NCBI RefSeq assembly: GCF_030272615.1
Contig: NC_081412.1
Span: forward strand, 105,530,296-105,594,295
Length of the DNA stretch: 64,000 nucleotides
From: Cryptomeria japonica
Taxonomy: Eukaryota > Streptophyta > Pinopsida > Cupressales > Cupressaceae
Direction: 5' to 3'
The notes under the pieces are model-generated. The model had not been told where the DNA came from. It searched no databases and was given only the letters and a program-made list of their open reading frames with translations. The position numbers were made by a program, and so were the translations under genes. Below are positions 10,776 to 21,779 of this stretch, one piece after another (positions within the stretch are counted from its first letter, which is position 1; every line of letters begins with the position of its first letter).

Positions 10776-12010
10776 AGTTGGCACTCTGGTGCATTTTTGT
10801 ATGACTAGTGAATGATATGGTTGTCATTGTTGGCAACATCATCTCCTAAGTCTTCATAGTCTATCAGCAGTAAGTAGACTGGTATACTGAGGTTAACCAA
10901 CTAATAAATGAGTAAATAGGGTAAATAGGAGTAGACCAACATGCATGAGATTAACTGGCAAGCAGTGAGTAGATCGGCAAACAGTGACTAGACCATCACA
11001 GAAGAGGTCCACCAGCTAAGTAGAGAACAAATTGGTATACAAGAGGAAACCGGCTAGGCCAATTTTGATTGGTACACTGGTAGAGTCTATAGCCGACAGA
11101 ATGGTAACATTTAGTTAACATTTAGTTAAATCAACAGTCTTCTCCAGTAAACTGGCGGACTTATTAGAATGATCGGCTATCTTGACAGAGATTCCGACAA
11201 TGATTTCAGGAGAGTGATTTAACGCATGGTAACAAAATTTTGAATAGGATGTTTTGGAGGGAAATTTGGCGAGAGACTGAAAGGATAATAAATTCACATA
11301 ATTTATTCTCGTCAAGGTTGTTGTTTATGCAAACAATGATTATGTGAAAGTGAACACAGGGGGAGTATAACATAGTGCAGAGCTGAGTGAAAGGGGACAG
11401 GGAGAGTGCAAGCCAAGGATCAGTAAATTGGCAGAGGGTAGAACCAAAGGTACATTCAAGAAACCAGTGTTGTGTAGAGAAGACACAACCGATGTAGATA
11501 TAGTATGATTTTCAATGTGATCTGTTTAAGCTATTAGTAGCCATTTCAGTAGGTCCTCATTATGTTTCTCTCTAACCATTGCAACTAAAATCCCTTAATA
11601 GGGTGGAGTTTAACACATACCATTGTAAAAATCCCTTAACAGGGTGTCATCTTAATTGATGATCTTAAGACCTTTGATAAGGCTACATTTAATAGGGTAA
11701 AGGAACTAATAGGCCTTAGAAAAAATCCCTTAATCGGGTGGCACCTAATAGGGATGGCTCCTCATTGACCGTACTCTAGAAGAGTACAAATTTTGTGAGT
11801 TCCTACTCACACCATGGTTTTCTCCCATTTGGATTTCTATGAGATAAATCTTGGTGTCACTATGTATCTTTTCATGCATGCTTATTCTGCAGAAGTTATT
11901 TATATTGATGAATGTTAAGTTAGTGAAAACTTAAGTTAAAAGTTTTAATTTAATAAAACTGGTAAAGTGTTGATTCACCCCTCCCCTCTCAGCACTAGTT
12001 GGGACTAATA
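10776..12010 (+). repeat. 5' LTR of element B
   Basis: It aligns with 18796-20057, from ttgg-actctggtgc at the start to cagcactagttgggactaa at the end. The first base or two are altered from the TGTTGG seen in the 3' copy. The right half carries repeated short palindromes of the type cccttaatAggg and the box ccatggttttctccc. Confidence 0.75.
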
Positions 12011-12012
12011 GT

Positions 12013-12024
12013 TGGTATCAGAGC
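12013..12024 (+). other. Primer-binding site of element B (initiator tRNA-Met)
   Basis: TGGTATCAGAGC two bases after the 5' LTR is the standard copia primer site complementary to the 3' end of initiator tRNA-Met. Confidence 0.85.
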
Positions 12025-12068
12025 TATATTCCTCTGAAGTGTAGGTTGACAGCTTGAGGATAAAGATC

Positions 12069-13286
12069 ATGGAAGAATACCAGTATCTAAAGAAGATTTA
12101 TGAAGCAAATAAAATCATTTCTCAGTTGAAAGAGAGACTAATAAAATCTCTTGCAAAAAGGAAGGAATTAACTCAACAACTAAATGAGAGTCGGGACATC
12201 ATAGATCAACTCTCTGAACATAGTGGATCTAAAAAAGATGAAGTAGTCTCAGAACTCATGGAAAAGAACAAGAAACTGTTCGAAGAAATTACACATCTCA
12301 AAAGAGAATATGAAGGTCAGGCCCTAAGAATGACCGAGATACTGGAAGCCAGTAGAAGTGTTGATAAAAGAAAAAGGGAAGTAGAAGAAGAACTATCAAA
12401 GGTTGAAAGAGCCGGGAGGCTTGTTGAAGATGCACTAAGAGAAAATGATGCAATCATGATTGAGAAAGATGAAGAAATCCAAATTCTCTTTTAGGAGAAT
12501 GAATACATACATAAGCAACTAAATGACAACACAGAAGAAAAAGAAAAGATGGTGAAAGAGATTGAACAACTCAAGAGTGAGCTAAAAGCTGAGAATGAGA
12601 GAAATGAGAAGCTGAGAAAATTCAATGAAATCTATAAGAAGTTAGATAAACAGTTGAAGGTTCAGAGAAGAACAAAAGAAATAACTGGTCTTGGTTACCT
12701 TGGTACAGGTCCTATGGAAACTAGAGAATTATCTAAATCCAAAAGGATGAAGGGTGATAAAAGGAACCATTTTGAAGTGAAAGGTATGAAGTTATCTAAA
12801 TCCTCCTCTAATCATTGTGGTAAATCAGGTCATAAGACTAATGACTATATAAATAAACCGGTTAGTCAAAAGAAGAATTTCACATTTGATGGTTACTACC
12901 ATAATTGTCATAAGTATGGCCATATTGCTTATGAGTGTAGATCTCAATCTAGCAGTTTGTCAAATAGAAGAAGTTTTAATGGACATTGCTTCACATGCAA
13001 TAATTTTGGACACAAATATGAAGAATGCAAGCTCAAATCAAATGTATCAAGACAACCATTCAAACAGGTTAGTTATAATAAAAGGAATAATCAATTCAAA
13101 GCCACCTGTTCCACCTATGGTAATTTTGGTCATGTTGCAACAAATTGCAAAGTGAGACTTGGGAAGAGAAATAATGCAGGACCGTGGAGGACAACTAGTA
13201 TGGAATGTTTCAATTGCCATAAGATCGATCACTTAGCTAGAGAGTGTAGGAATCAATCCTATAACCGGTCTGGAAATAAGAACTAG
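12069..13286 (+). pseudogene. Partial copia gag of element B: coiled coil plus zinc knuckles
   Basis: The frame runs from the ATG at 12069 to the stop at 13286 (about 405 codons) with one internal TAG at 12492-12494. The first 200 residues are a Lys/Glu/Leu-rich coiled coil. A TGLGY motif follows near residue 210, as in copia Gag C-terminal regions. Then come about five CCHC-type knuckles, several degenerate: CHKYGHIAYEC, CFTCNNFGHKYEEC and CFNCHKIDHLAREC are the clearest. The N-terminal UBN2 capsid-like domain found in elements C and E is missing; the coding region begins with the coiled coil just after the primer site. It may bind RNA and join capsids made by other elements, which is inference. 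Confidence 0.7.
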
Positions 13287-13689
13287 TCTAGCAAGAAGAA
13301 AGGACAAAATGAACTAAAAGGAAAGAAGAAAATTGAAGAGGTGGAGAATGAAATGAAAAAGACATTGATCAAGAGAAAAGAAAGAAAAGAAGGAGAAAAT
13401 CTTCGAGAAACCAAGTCATCATCCACCAGTGATGACAGTTTCTCTTCAAACTAGGCATATTGATGCTCAGGGGGAGCACATATGGTAAGATTACTTTTGA
13501 ATCCCCTTAAAAAATATAAGGATATGCCTATTTACATATTTGTGATGCATAAAAGCTAGTCTAAAAGTTCTTGAATGAAGAATGACTTGTGAGTTAGTTA
13601 TTTTTGTTTTAGTATCGATAACAAACAACTGGTAAAGTCAAATCAATGTACTTTAAGTTGTAAGTTTTAAAACTAACCGTTCTATTATA

Positions 13690-16413
13690 ATGCCGATAAA
13701 TCTCAATGGATAAATAAGGAAATGTCAACACAATTTTATTTATCCTTCTTTTCTTGTGAAATCTCTCGAGCTCCTATGCGAGCGATTGGAATCTTGCTAA
13801 GCTATATTTGTGGGGAAAATTCAAGCACAGTGATAGTGGTGTTTGGTATTTCTAAGGAGAAGATACTCAACTTCATCTAAGAAAATCTTGTTTGAAGGTC
13901 ATCATGGTAGTCTTGATATCGATTCATGTGTTGGTTGAAGCTATCAAAGAACCCCAACTTGAGTTCAAGCTGCATCCAATGAAAGCCAGTGAGATCAACA
14001 TGACTGGTGCTTTATCATCTATGCCCCCCAGTGTATTTTTGGTAGAATGCATCCTCTCCTACATTCATTGAAAACTCAAATAACTTGGAGACAAGTTCAT
14101 TCGAAATGATTTTAAAGGGTTTTGTGTTAATGATTAATTGAAGGCAGAATTTCTATCTCTAAAGACCAAGGGTTTGGCTAATGTTTTTGATTTTCCTGGT
14201 CAGTTTCATGACAACTAGGTTAGGTATGTACTAAGAAGGGTTCATGATCAATTTTGATGGCTATAAGCTCAAGCACTGATCAAGATTACAAAGGAGGTGA
14301 TTTGAAGAGTGACAGGGTTTAGTGCAACCAGTGAAGCTTTAACCCTAAGAAGGATTTTATCATCTGAAGTCATCGGGTTAACCAAATCCCAATGTGATAG
14401 TAGAGAAATGACAATCAACCATATTGAGGATGTTGAAGTATGATTTTCCTTTGCAGTGCTGGGTTATAGGGTTTATCAATCAAGCTGGATGAATAGTGTG
14501 TCGAGCGGTGCCATACATGCTAGCTATCGAATTATCAAAGAGGATGCAACCTATGATATTTGTGAGATGATTAAAAGCCAATTTATGGTGAACATGGAAA
14601 TAATTAAGAGGACAAGAAGAAATCTTTCAATTATGGCTCACTACTAGTATGTATATTTTTCTATCTGTAAAACATTTTCCCCAGTAAGGGTAATGTAGTA
14701 TGGTCAGAGGAGAAACCTATCATGGTTTAGATAGGTGAAATGGTTAGGGATCTAGGAAATAAGTTTGGTGAAACAATGTGGGGATACTTTAAGGAATTTC
14801 AAACTAGGATGCACAAGAGGGAAAGAATTCCAACCGATATAGTGCAAAAATACAAAGACAACATTTGCTTTCTTGTAGACACTGACTATTGTATCATTCA
14901 AGCGGTTCAACCTAGAACTTTTTGGGTTCCACCTATGGGATATGAGATGTATGAGATGGCAGTAGATATTGTTAAAATTCATTTCAATATGCTACTATCT
15001 AAACCAGTAGACTCAAATTCAAAGAGATTTGGAACATGTGAGGAGGAAAGCTCCAAAATAAAACAGGAACTTCAGGTGCCAATTATGAAAAGAAAAGTAA
15101 GAAGAATGATTGATACTCTTGACAAGAAATATGGAGGTGAAGAATCTGGTGCCACTACCCCCACCAGTGCTAGTGAGAAAATAGGGGTCACACCTACTAA
15201 AGATGAAGAATTAACATGTGGAAAGAAGAAAGTGCCAAAAATAAAACCTAAGGGGACTGCAACAACGAAGCCTGCAACATACACAAATGAAAAGGATTTA
15301 GGTACTCCTATATCTTCCCCAAGTAAAGATAGACCGGTAGGAGTGACTTATACCAAAAAGAAGAAGAGTGATGCAAAGATCAAAAAGGATGAGAAAGAGG
15401 TTGATATCATTGACACCCTATCATATGTAGAAATTAAAGACGTTAGAAGGAGTGGAAGAAACAAAGCTCCAATAGTGGATGAATTGGTCCATGGGATCAA
15501 ATAATTTGGATGTTTATCTGGTATTGGGATAACATATTCCCTTAGTAATGAAGAAGATAAAAGGAAAATTGAAGAAGCCCTAATCTAGAACTTGCATAAG
15601 TTTTGTAGGACATCCAGTGAATTATATGGAATAATCCCATCAGATTTGCAAGATCAAATTGAAGGGAGATGGAAAACAGCTCTGGCTGTTGAGAAAGAAC
15701 ACATAATAAAAGAACTCATGGAAGTACAACATGATTTAGACCTTGAGCAAGCTTCACTAGTGACTAAAGCATGCATTCAACATTTCAAGATAAGAAATAG
15801 AACAAGGAGAGTGGAATTAGGTGAAATTGAAGCAGTACATGAAGAAGGTGTTGCCTTGTGGAAGAAAATCATGGATCAACAAAAGGAAGCTAAAGAAGAA
15901 ATAGAAAAGGAAACAAAACATAACCAAGGTATAGCTATCCTTGATAAAGAAAAAGGTAAGGGAAAAGGCTCTACAGAATATTTTGATGTCTTCTCCCTCA
16001 ATGATATAATAAGAAATGTTATGTCAAATATTCCCAATCTAGCAAAGGATGTTGAGCAACTGGTTCACACAACACCGGTGAAGGAAGCTTATCAAACTAA
16101 GCTTCCTGGTCAAGATGAAGTGATAGTTGAAGACATTCCTTATGAGGATACACCTCATAGAACCTTATTGACACCAAAGCCTATTCTATCAAAAGAAGGC
16201 AAAGAGGAAAAGAAGAAAGTAGAGGATAAGAAAGCAACAATGGATACTCCTCCGACAAAGAGGAAGTTAGACTTATATTGTGAAAGTGAAAAGAAGAAGG
16301 CAAAAATCATCATAGCAGCTAGTTTAGAAGTTGATACTGCAAATAAGGAAGATGAAATAGAGGAAGAAGAAGGAGAATCGATCATTGATATAAAGAAGAT
16401 GACTCACAAGTAG
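13690..16413 (+). pseudogene. Unrecognised second gene of element B (shared with element D)
   Basis: A decayed coding region with two longer open stretches, at 14740-15504 and 15592-16413. It aligns with 57690-59500 of element D at matched positions. Shared landmarks are RVHDQF (B) with RVHEEF (D), KITKEVI in both, MWGYFKEF with VWGYFKAF, ERIPTDIVQKY with EKVPKHIVEKY, and AVQPRTFWVPPMGYE with AVKPQKIWIEEMGYE. The N-terminal part looks like a folded helical domain. From about 15050 on, the product is Lys/Glu-rich and low in complexity (repeated KKKxxK). No catalytic motif of protease, integrase, RT or RNase H is visible. Conserved order in two elements suggests a real gene of this element lineage. 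Function unknown. Confidence 0.6.
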
Positions 16414-17234
16414 CTGATGAAGGTTTAGAAAAACTGAAAATTCAAGATGAAAAGGCTAAGTTAAGAGCAAAGAAAAAGAAGGCAAGAATTCTAAATTCTG
16501 CCAAGACAATTCTCTCTAACCTAATCCCTGACATTGCTATTGATAACACTGCCCCCATCATTGATCAGTTAAATACTCATGTTACAGCAATAGGTGTAGA
16601 GGCAACCGATCTAGAGAAGGTTGTAGTAAGGTAATACAAATCAAAGAGAGGAGATAATTTAATGGAACAAATATCAGTTGGAAAAGTTGCCCTCTCTACC
16701 CTAACAGAATAAGTTAGAAATATACTTGAGGAATTTGGTCAATTACTAGTCAAATCTTCAAGATTTACAGACTTCATTAGAAATCTAGAAGACAAAAGAA
16801 CTCAGTCAAAAAGATATTCAATATGTGATACATTCTTTTGATCCTCTCACCAATTCAACATCAATTTTCACTGTCAAGGTCAAACAACTCAATCAGGAAA
16901 TCAAAAGATTGAAAGAAGAAGAGGACAAATGAGGTCTTAGTTTGTTAGAGCTACAGTGATACCTAGCACCAATTATTGACATCATGCAAATGAACATTAA
17001 AGAAGTAGACCCCCTCATAAGTGAACTAGACTGCAAAACAATTGATGATATGGAGGTTTTTATTGTAGTAATGCATGGAAACTTCACCACCATGAAATAG
17101 GTAAAACTTTCATGGGAATCCTCCTTGAACGTTGCTAAAGAAAATTTCAAGGATCTTTTTTCTTTACTTTGAAAAATTCTTTTGTATAGTCTTTGCCATT
17201 GATGGCAAAAGGGGGAATTTTGGAGACTTGTATA
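16414..17234 (+). other. Decayed tail of the element B second gene and 3' untranslated region
   Basis: Charged, lysine-rich peptide fragments continue in shifting frames to about 17100, so the gene once extended further than 16413. A polypurine tract, caaaagggggaa, lies at 17206-17217, just before the internal LTR. Confidence 0.45.
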
Positions 17235-18703
17235 TGTTGGCAATATAACAAGGATATTGAGAAGATTGTTGATGATTATGGACATAACTGATTAAAGATG
17301 TTTTACTGTCTTGATATTATTATTTTGTCATTGATGTCAAGAAATTGATTTTCTAATTCAATATGATGTTGCCATATCTTAAGAAATATGATATGAAGAT
17401 TATAAAGAAGTCGGTAAAGACACAGGAAAGAATATGATGAATAAAGGGATAAGTTATTCAATGGGCAACTCTACCGAGTCAGACAATGATGAGATCTTGA
17501 TGTTTTAGATTGTTTTAACATCATACATAAGTTGTAAAATGTAAAGGTTAATACTACACTATGTTATCAGCCAAAGAACCTAGTCAGTAAACCCTAAGGA
17601 ACCTAGTCGGTAAACCCTAAGGTTATCGCAATCGGCTAATGAAGACAAAATGTCTACCGAGTAAAGCTTAGTATTCACCGAGTTGTAACCGAGCTATAAC
17701 ATAATGCATTAAATGTTTACATGTGATATTTAATGAAAGAAGCTGATGAGCTGGAGCGGATCAATGATTGGCAAGCCATGGAAGAATTTTGTTAACAAAT
17801 CAAAGGCAATGGAAAGTCAGCAAGGTCTACAACTCAGATTGAACCACATTACCCTAACACAAGTTCCAAGATGATTGTTCAAGTTCTGAGGCAGGGTAAA
17901 ACATTTTTCAGATTGTAAGATACAATGAACCTGGACAAGATTGAAGATCTGATGGCTATGATTGATCATGGGAAATGTGATCAAGGAGATTAAGCTGTTA
18001 GATGATTGTTTATAAATAAGGAACTGTTGATAAACAGTGTATGCGGGCAAGTGTATGCACAGTGATGCTACATAGTGATCACCGAACACAGAAGCTGGAA
18101 GACCTGTTGGAATAACAGAGTATTGATGCCCAGTAGATAGACAAGAATAGTTCTATGTCTAGATTGTGTTGAACAAATAAGAATCTACTTTAGCATTTTA
18201 GATGTAAAGTTGTAGATAGATTGTATTACTGTTAGCTTATGAAAGTAACAGGAAATCTCTTAACCAAGTGGACTTAACAGTCTTATAAGTAAATCCTCTA
18301 ACAAGCTGACATTCGAAATGAGTGTTTGAAATCCTTTGACAAGGTCACTTCTAACAAAGTGAAGATCCTAGCAGATTTGAGGGAAATCCCTTAATCGGGT
18401 CACATCTAGCAATGTGTTTTGTAATATTTAATAGGATTGGCTTTTAACCGAGCATACTCTAGAAGAGTATATTTCTTAGTGGGTCCGAAATCCCACAGTG
18501 GTTTTTCCCTATTTGGGTTTCCACATTAAATCTGGTGTTATGAGGTTTATATTGTTCATATGCTTTTGAGTTTGCATGTTTGACAATTTTTATTCTATGA
18601 CTGATATATGTTACCGAGGTTGAATCTAGTGTTTTCATTGATGATTAAGTTTGTATGATTCACCCCCCCTCTCATCTTGTTGGCTATTGGATCTGTACTT
18701 ATA
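17235..18703 (+). repeat. Extra internal LTR inside element B, different family
   Basis: It begins TGTTGGCAATATAAC shortly after a polypurine tract. It contains a TATA box, the palindrome-rich block (cctttgacaagg, cccttaatcggg) and the box cccacagtggtttttccc, and it ends before a primer-site-like sequence at 18704. It does not match the outer LTRs of B beyond the shared module. Having a polypurine tract on its left and a primer-like site on its right, it looks like the middle LTR of a tandem or recombinant element. Confidence 0.6.
18011..18018 (+). promoter_or_regulatory. TATA box of the internal LTR
   Basis: TATAAATA in the context gtttataaataagg, roughly mid-LTR, as expected for a copia U3 promoter. 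Confidence 0.45.
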
Positions 18704-18718
18704 TTAAGTATCAGAACT
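18704..18718 (+). other. Degenerate primer-binding site after the internal LTR
   Basis: ttaagtatcagaact resembles ttggtatcagagct with several substitutions, directly after the internal LTR. Only about 80 bp separate it from the polypurine tract of the outer 3' LTR. Confidence 0.45.
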
Positions 18719-18782
18719 ATCAGTATAGTGTGAGTTACAAGGGCCAGAACCAGCACAATTTTGTAGTATTTGCGACCAATGC

Positions 18783-18795
18783 CAAAGGGGGAGTT
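18783..18795 (+). other. Polypurine tract of element B
   Basis: caaagggggagtt immediately precedes the TGTTGG start of the 3' LTR. Confidence 0.8.
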
Positions 18796-20057
18796 TGTTG
18801 GAACTCTGGTGCCTTTTTGTATGACTAGTGAATGATATGGTTGTCATTGTTGGCAAAATCATCTCCTAAGTCTTCACTGTCTATCGGTAGTAAGTAGATT
18901 GGAATATTGAGGTTAATCTACTAAGCAATGAGTAAATAGGGTAAATAGGAGTACACCAGGATGTAGGAGATCAAACGACAAGTAGTGAGTAGATTAGAAA
19001 GCAGTGACTAGACTGACACAGAAGAGGTCCATCGGCTAAGTAGAGAATAGATCAGTATATAGGAGGAAATCGGCTAGGTAGATTTTGATTGGTACACTGG
19101 TAGAGTCTGTAACTAATAGAGTGGTAATGCTCATTTAACATTTAAAGTTAAATTGACAGTCTTCTACAATCAACCGGTGGACTTATCGACATTATCGACT
19201 GTCTTGGAAGATATTCTTGCAATGATTTCAGGAGAGTGATTTAAGGCATGGTAAAAAAAATTTGAATAGGATATTTTGGAGGGAAAGCTGGTGAGAGACT
19301 GAAAGGATAATAAATTCATAAAATTCATTCTTGTCAAGGTTGTTGTTTATGTGAATAGTGATTATTTGAAAGTGAACATAGGGGGAGTATAACAGAATGC
19401 AGAGCCGAGTGAAAGAGGACCGGCAGAGTGCAAGCCAAGGATCCATAAATCGGCAGAGGGTAGAGCCGAAGGTACATTCAGGAAACCGACATTGTGCAGA
19501 GCAGACACAACTGATGCAAATATAGTATGATTTTCAATGTGATCTGATCAAGCTATTAGTAGACACTTCAGTAGATCATCATTATGTTGCTTTCTAACCA
19601 TTGCAACTAAAATACCTTAATAGGGTGGACTTTAACAGGTCCCATTATAAAAATCCTTAAATAGGGTGTCATCTTAATTGATCATCTTAAGACCTTTGAT
19701 AAGACTACCTTTAATAGGTTAAGGGCACTAACAAACCTTAGACAAAATCCCTTAATCGGGTGGCACCTAACAGTGTCTTTGTAATCTCCTAATAGGGATG
19801 GCTCCTCATGGGGAGTACTCCAGAAGAGTACAAATTTTGTGAGTTCCTACTCACACCGTGGTTTTCTCCCATTTGGGTTTCCATGAGATAAATCATGGTG
19901 TCACTATTTATCTTTTCATGCATGCTTATTCTTCTATAGTAGTTATTTATATTGATGAATGTTAAGTTAGTGAAAACTTAAGTTAAAAGTTTGAATTTAG
20001 CAAAACTGGTAAAGTGTTGATTCACCCCTCCCATCTCAGCACTAGTTGGGACTAACA
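18796..20057 (+). repeat. 3' LTR of element B
   Basis: It starts TGTTGGAACTCTGG after the polypurine tract and ends gttgggactaaca. It aligns with 10776-12010 along its whole length. Several differences between the two copies are C/T or G/A. Confidence 0.8.
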
Positions 20058-20180
20058 ATGTAACCTCTTAGGACCACATATGACCTGTTAGGGTCCACTA
20101 TGTGATCCTTTATGGTCCTAATGGGACATATAGTATCATCAGGGGCATATGTGGTCTTAAGGGGTCCTAAGAGGTCATTT
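20058..20180. repeat. Foldback (inverted repeat) next to element B
   Basis: aacctcttaggacc at 20062-20075 pairs with ggtcctaagaggtc at 20163-20176, and accacatatgacc pairs with the region around ggcatatgtggt at 20144-20155. The whole could fold into an imperfect hairpin of about 120 bp. It resembles a small inverted-repeat transposon remnant, but clear termini and a target duplication were not found. Confidence 0.45.
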
Positions 20181-20382
20181 TGTGTGTGTAATCGGATGTG
20201 AAAAGGGGTCATGTAAAGGATTTATTTTGTCTAATTTGTTTAAATTTGTTATCTAAGTTTTATAATGTTTTTTTAAATTTAAATTTATTAATTTTTCTAA
20301 CGTTTTAATTTATTATTTTTAGATTTGAAATATTTTTCTAATTTTTTATTTTGCTAATGTTTTTCTTAACGTTCTTTTAAGT

Positions 20383-20583
20383 TTTAATTTACTGCCTTAG
20401 TTTTCTAAGTTTTTCGTAACATTTTTTTTAAATGTTGAAAAAAATATATATATACAGTTATTTAATTTTAAAAACAAATTGACATTAAATCAAATCATTA
20501 AATTTTCAAGCGTTTTTCTAAAATGTTGAAAAATAATAAATATACAATTATTTAATTAAAAAAGTAAATTAACAAACAAATTA
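20383..20583 (+). repeat. AT-rich dispersed repeat, copy 2
   Basis: It matches 10371-10585. Both copies lie just outside element B, in the same orientation. The flanking sequence (20181-20382 and 20584-20640) is very AT-rich with no gene. Confidence 0.65.
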
Positions 20584-20836
20584 TTTATTTATTTTTAAAT
20601 AAATTTAATAAAAAAATATTATTAAATAAAAAAGGTTATTTTGTGCACCCGAAATAATGTAGGTTGAAAGCTGAAAGGTGAGAAGCACTGGCTACTACTA
20701 ACAGGGCACAGTGATGTGGTGCTGATGTCGGGTTCACTCTAACCCCCTCTGGACATAGAAAACTCCAAACTTAAAAATGAAAGTTAAACTGTCATTTTCG
20801 GTTTTTATAGATTTTTTTTAAAAATAATTTAAAACA

Positions 20837-21015
20837 GGGTTCGATCAAATTGGGGGTTTGATCGAACCCATTAAAATATTTATTTTTAATGGGTTCGATC
20901 GAACCCCCAAACCCACCAGGGGTTCAATCGAACCCATGTCCAATGGCGGGTTTGATCAAACCCTATGGGGGTTCGATTGAACCCCAGGAGGGGGTTTGCT
21001 CGAACACCCCTAGTT
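20837..21015. repeat. Array of short palindromes GGGTTCGATCGAACCC and variants
   Basis: At least five variants of a 16-bp palindrome occur within 180 bp, for example gggttcgatcgaaccc at 20891, gggtttgatcaaaccc at 20948 and ggggttcgattgaacccc at 20967. Many differences are C/T or G/A at CG sites. The 69-codon ORF across this array is a by-product of the repeat. Confidence 0.65.
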
Positions 21016-21779
21016 TGTTCAAACTCCCCCCCAAAACATTTCCCTGCCTCTGCCAATTTTCTTCATTAGCAAAAGTGGGAACCAGTTTTGTGGGATAGCC
21101 CTCTTATTGATACCTTAATATCAATGTTAAATGCCTTTATATTTTTTACCCCATGAATATGGTGGTGGGGATGCAAGAGTTAAGATGGATTAAAAAATGG
21201 GAAGAATTTTTTGAAAGGCTTTCGAAAGGAGCCTCATAACCCCACCACCCCACAAGCTTTTGAAGGGAGGTAAAAATGAAGTGTGGGATAGCGGGGAAGC
21301 AGAAGTGTTTTCCCATCCACTCCACACCATGTTCTAAGGTAGCTAAGAAAACATGGAGGCCTGTAGGGAGGAATGATTGCCCCTGCTACCCCACAATATG
21401 AGTTAGAGCAAGCAGAAAAGGGCACATGATCATAGGGAACTTATTTTTTCACCGTGCAAGGTAATAAGTAGGGCATGTGCTAGGGTTTTAGTTGTCATTA
21501 CATATTTGTAGCTCCTCCTACACAAACAATGGGAACCTGCCAAAGCCAAGGTATTGGATCTACCAATGTGAGATTTGGGAGCATCCAGTACTAAGTTGGA
21601 GAGAACATATTTGAAGATTGATGGTTTATCTAAAGGAACATTTCATGGAAATGGCTCATGTGATTGCAAAAATGATGAAAAGGGGAGAATACTCGGTGTT
21701 GTTCACGAGCATCTAGTAATGTATTAAGATGGAATTTTCACTACATCCTAAATAGCCATTTAATGACAAAAGAAGATGA
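21016..21779. other. Apparently unique sequence without a recognisable gene
   Basis: Moderately GC-richer than its surroundings, with 'ccccaccacccc' stretches near 21240-21400. I see no open frame with a domain and no repeat structure. It may be the remaining single-copy sequence of this locus. Confidence 0.35.

Larger units (their letters stand above)
10776..20057 (+). mobile_element. Element B: pol-less copia-type LTR element with a mosaic interior
   Basis: Outer LTRs at 10776-12010 and 18796-20057 match over their full length with many substitutions. The interior has an initiator-Met primer site, a gag fragment with coiled coil and zinc knuckles, a large decayed gene of unknown function shared with element D, and then an additional LTR (17235-18703) of another family. 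No integrase or reverse transcriptase is present. I did not find a convincing target-site duplication; the left LTR edge abuts the reversed copia fragment. Confidence 0.75.

Noticed and set aside
20889-21098. 69-codon Pro/Asn-rich ORF
   Set aside because: It is a read-through of the GGGTTCGATCGAACCC palindrome array.
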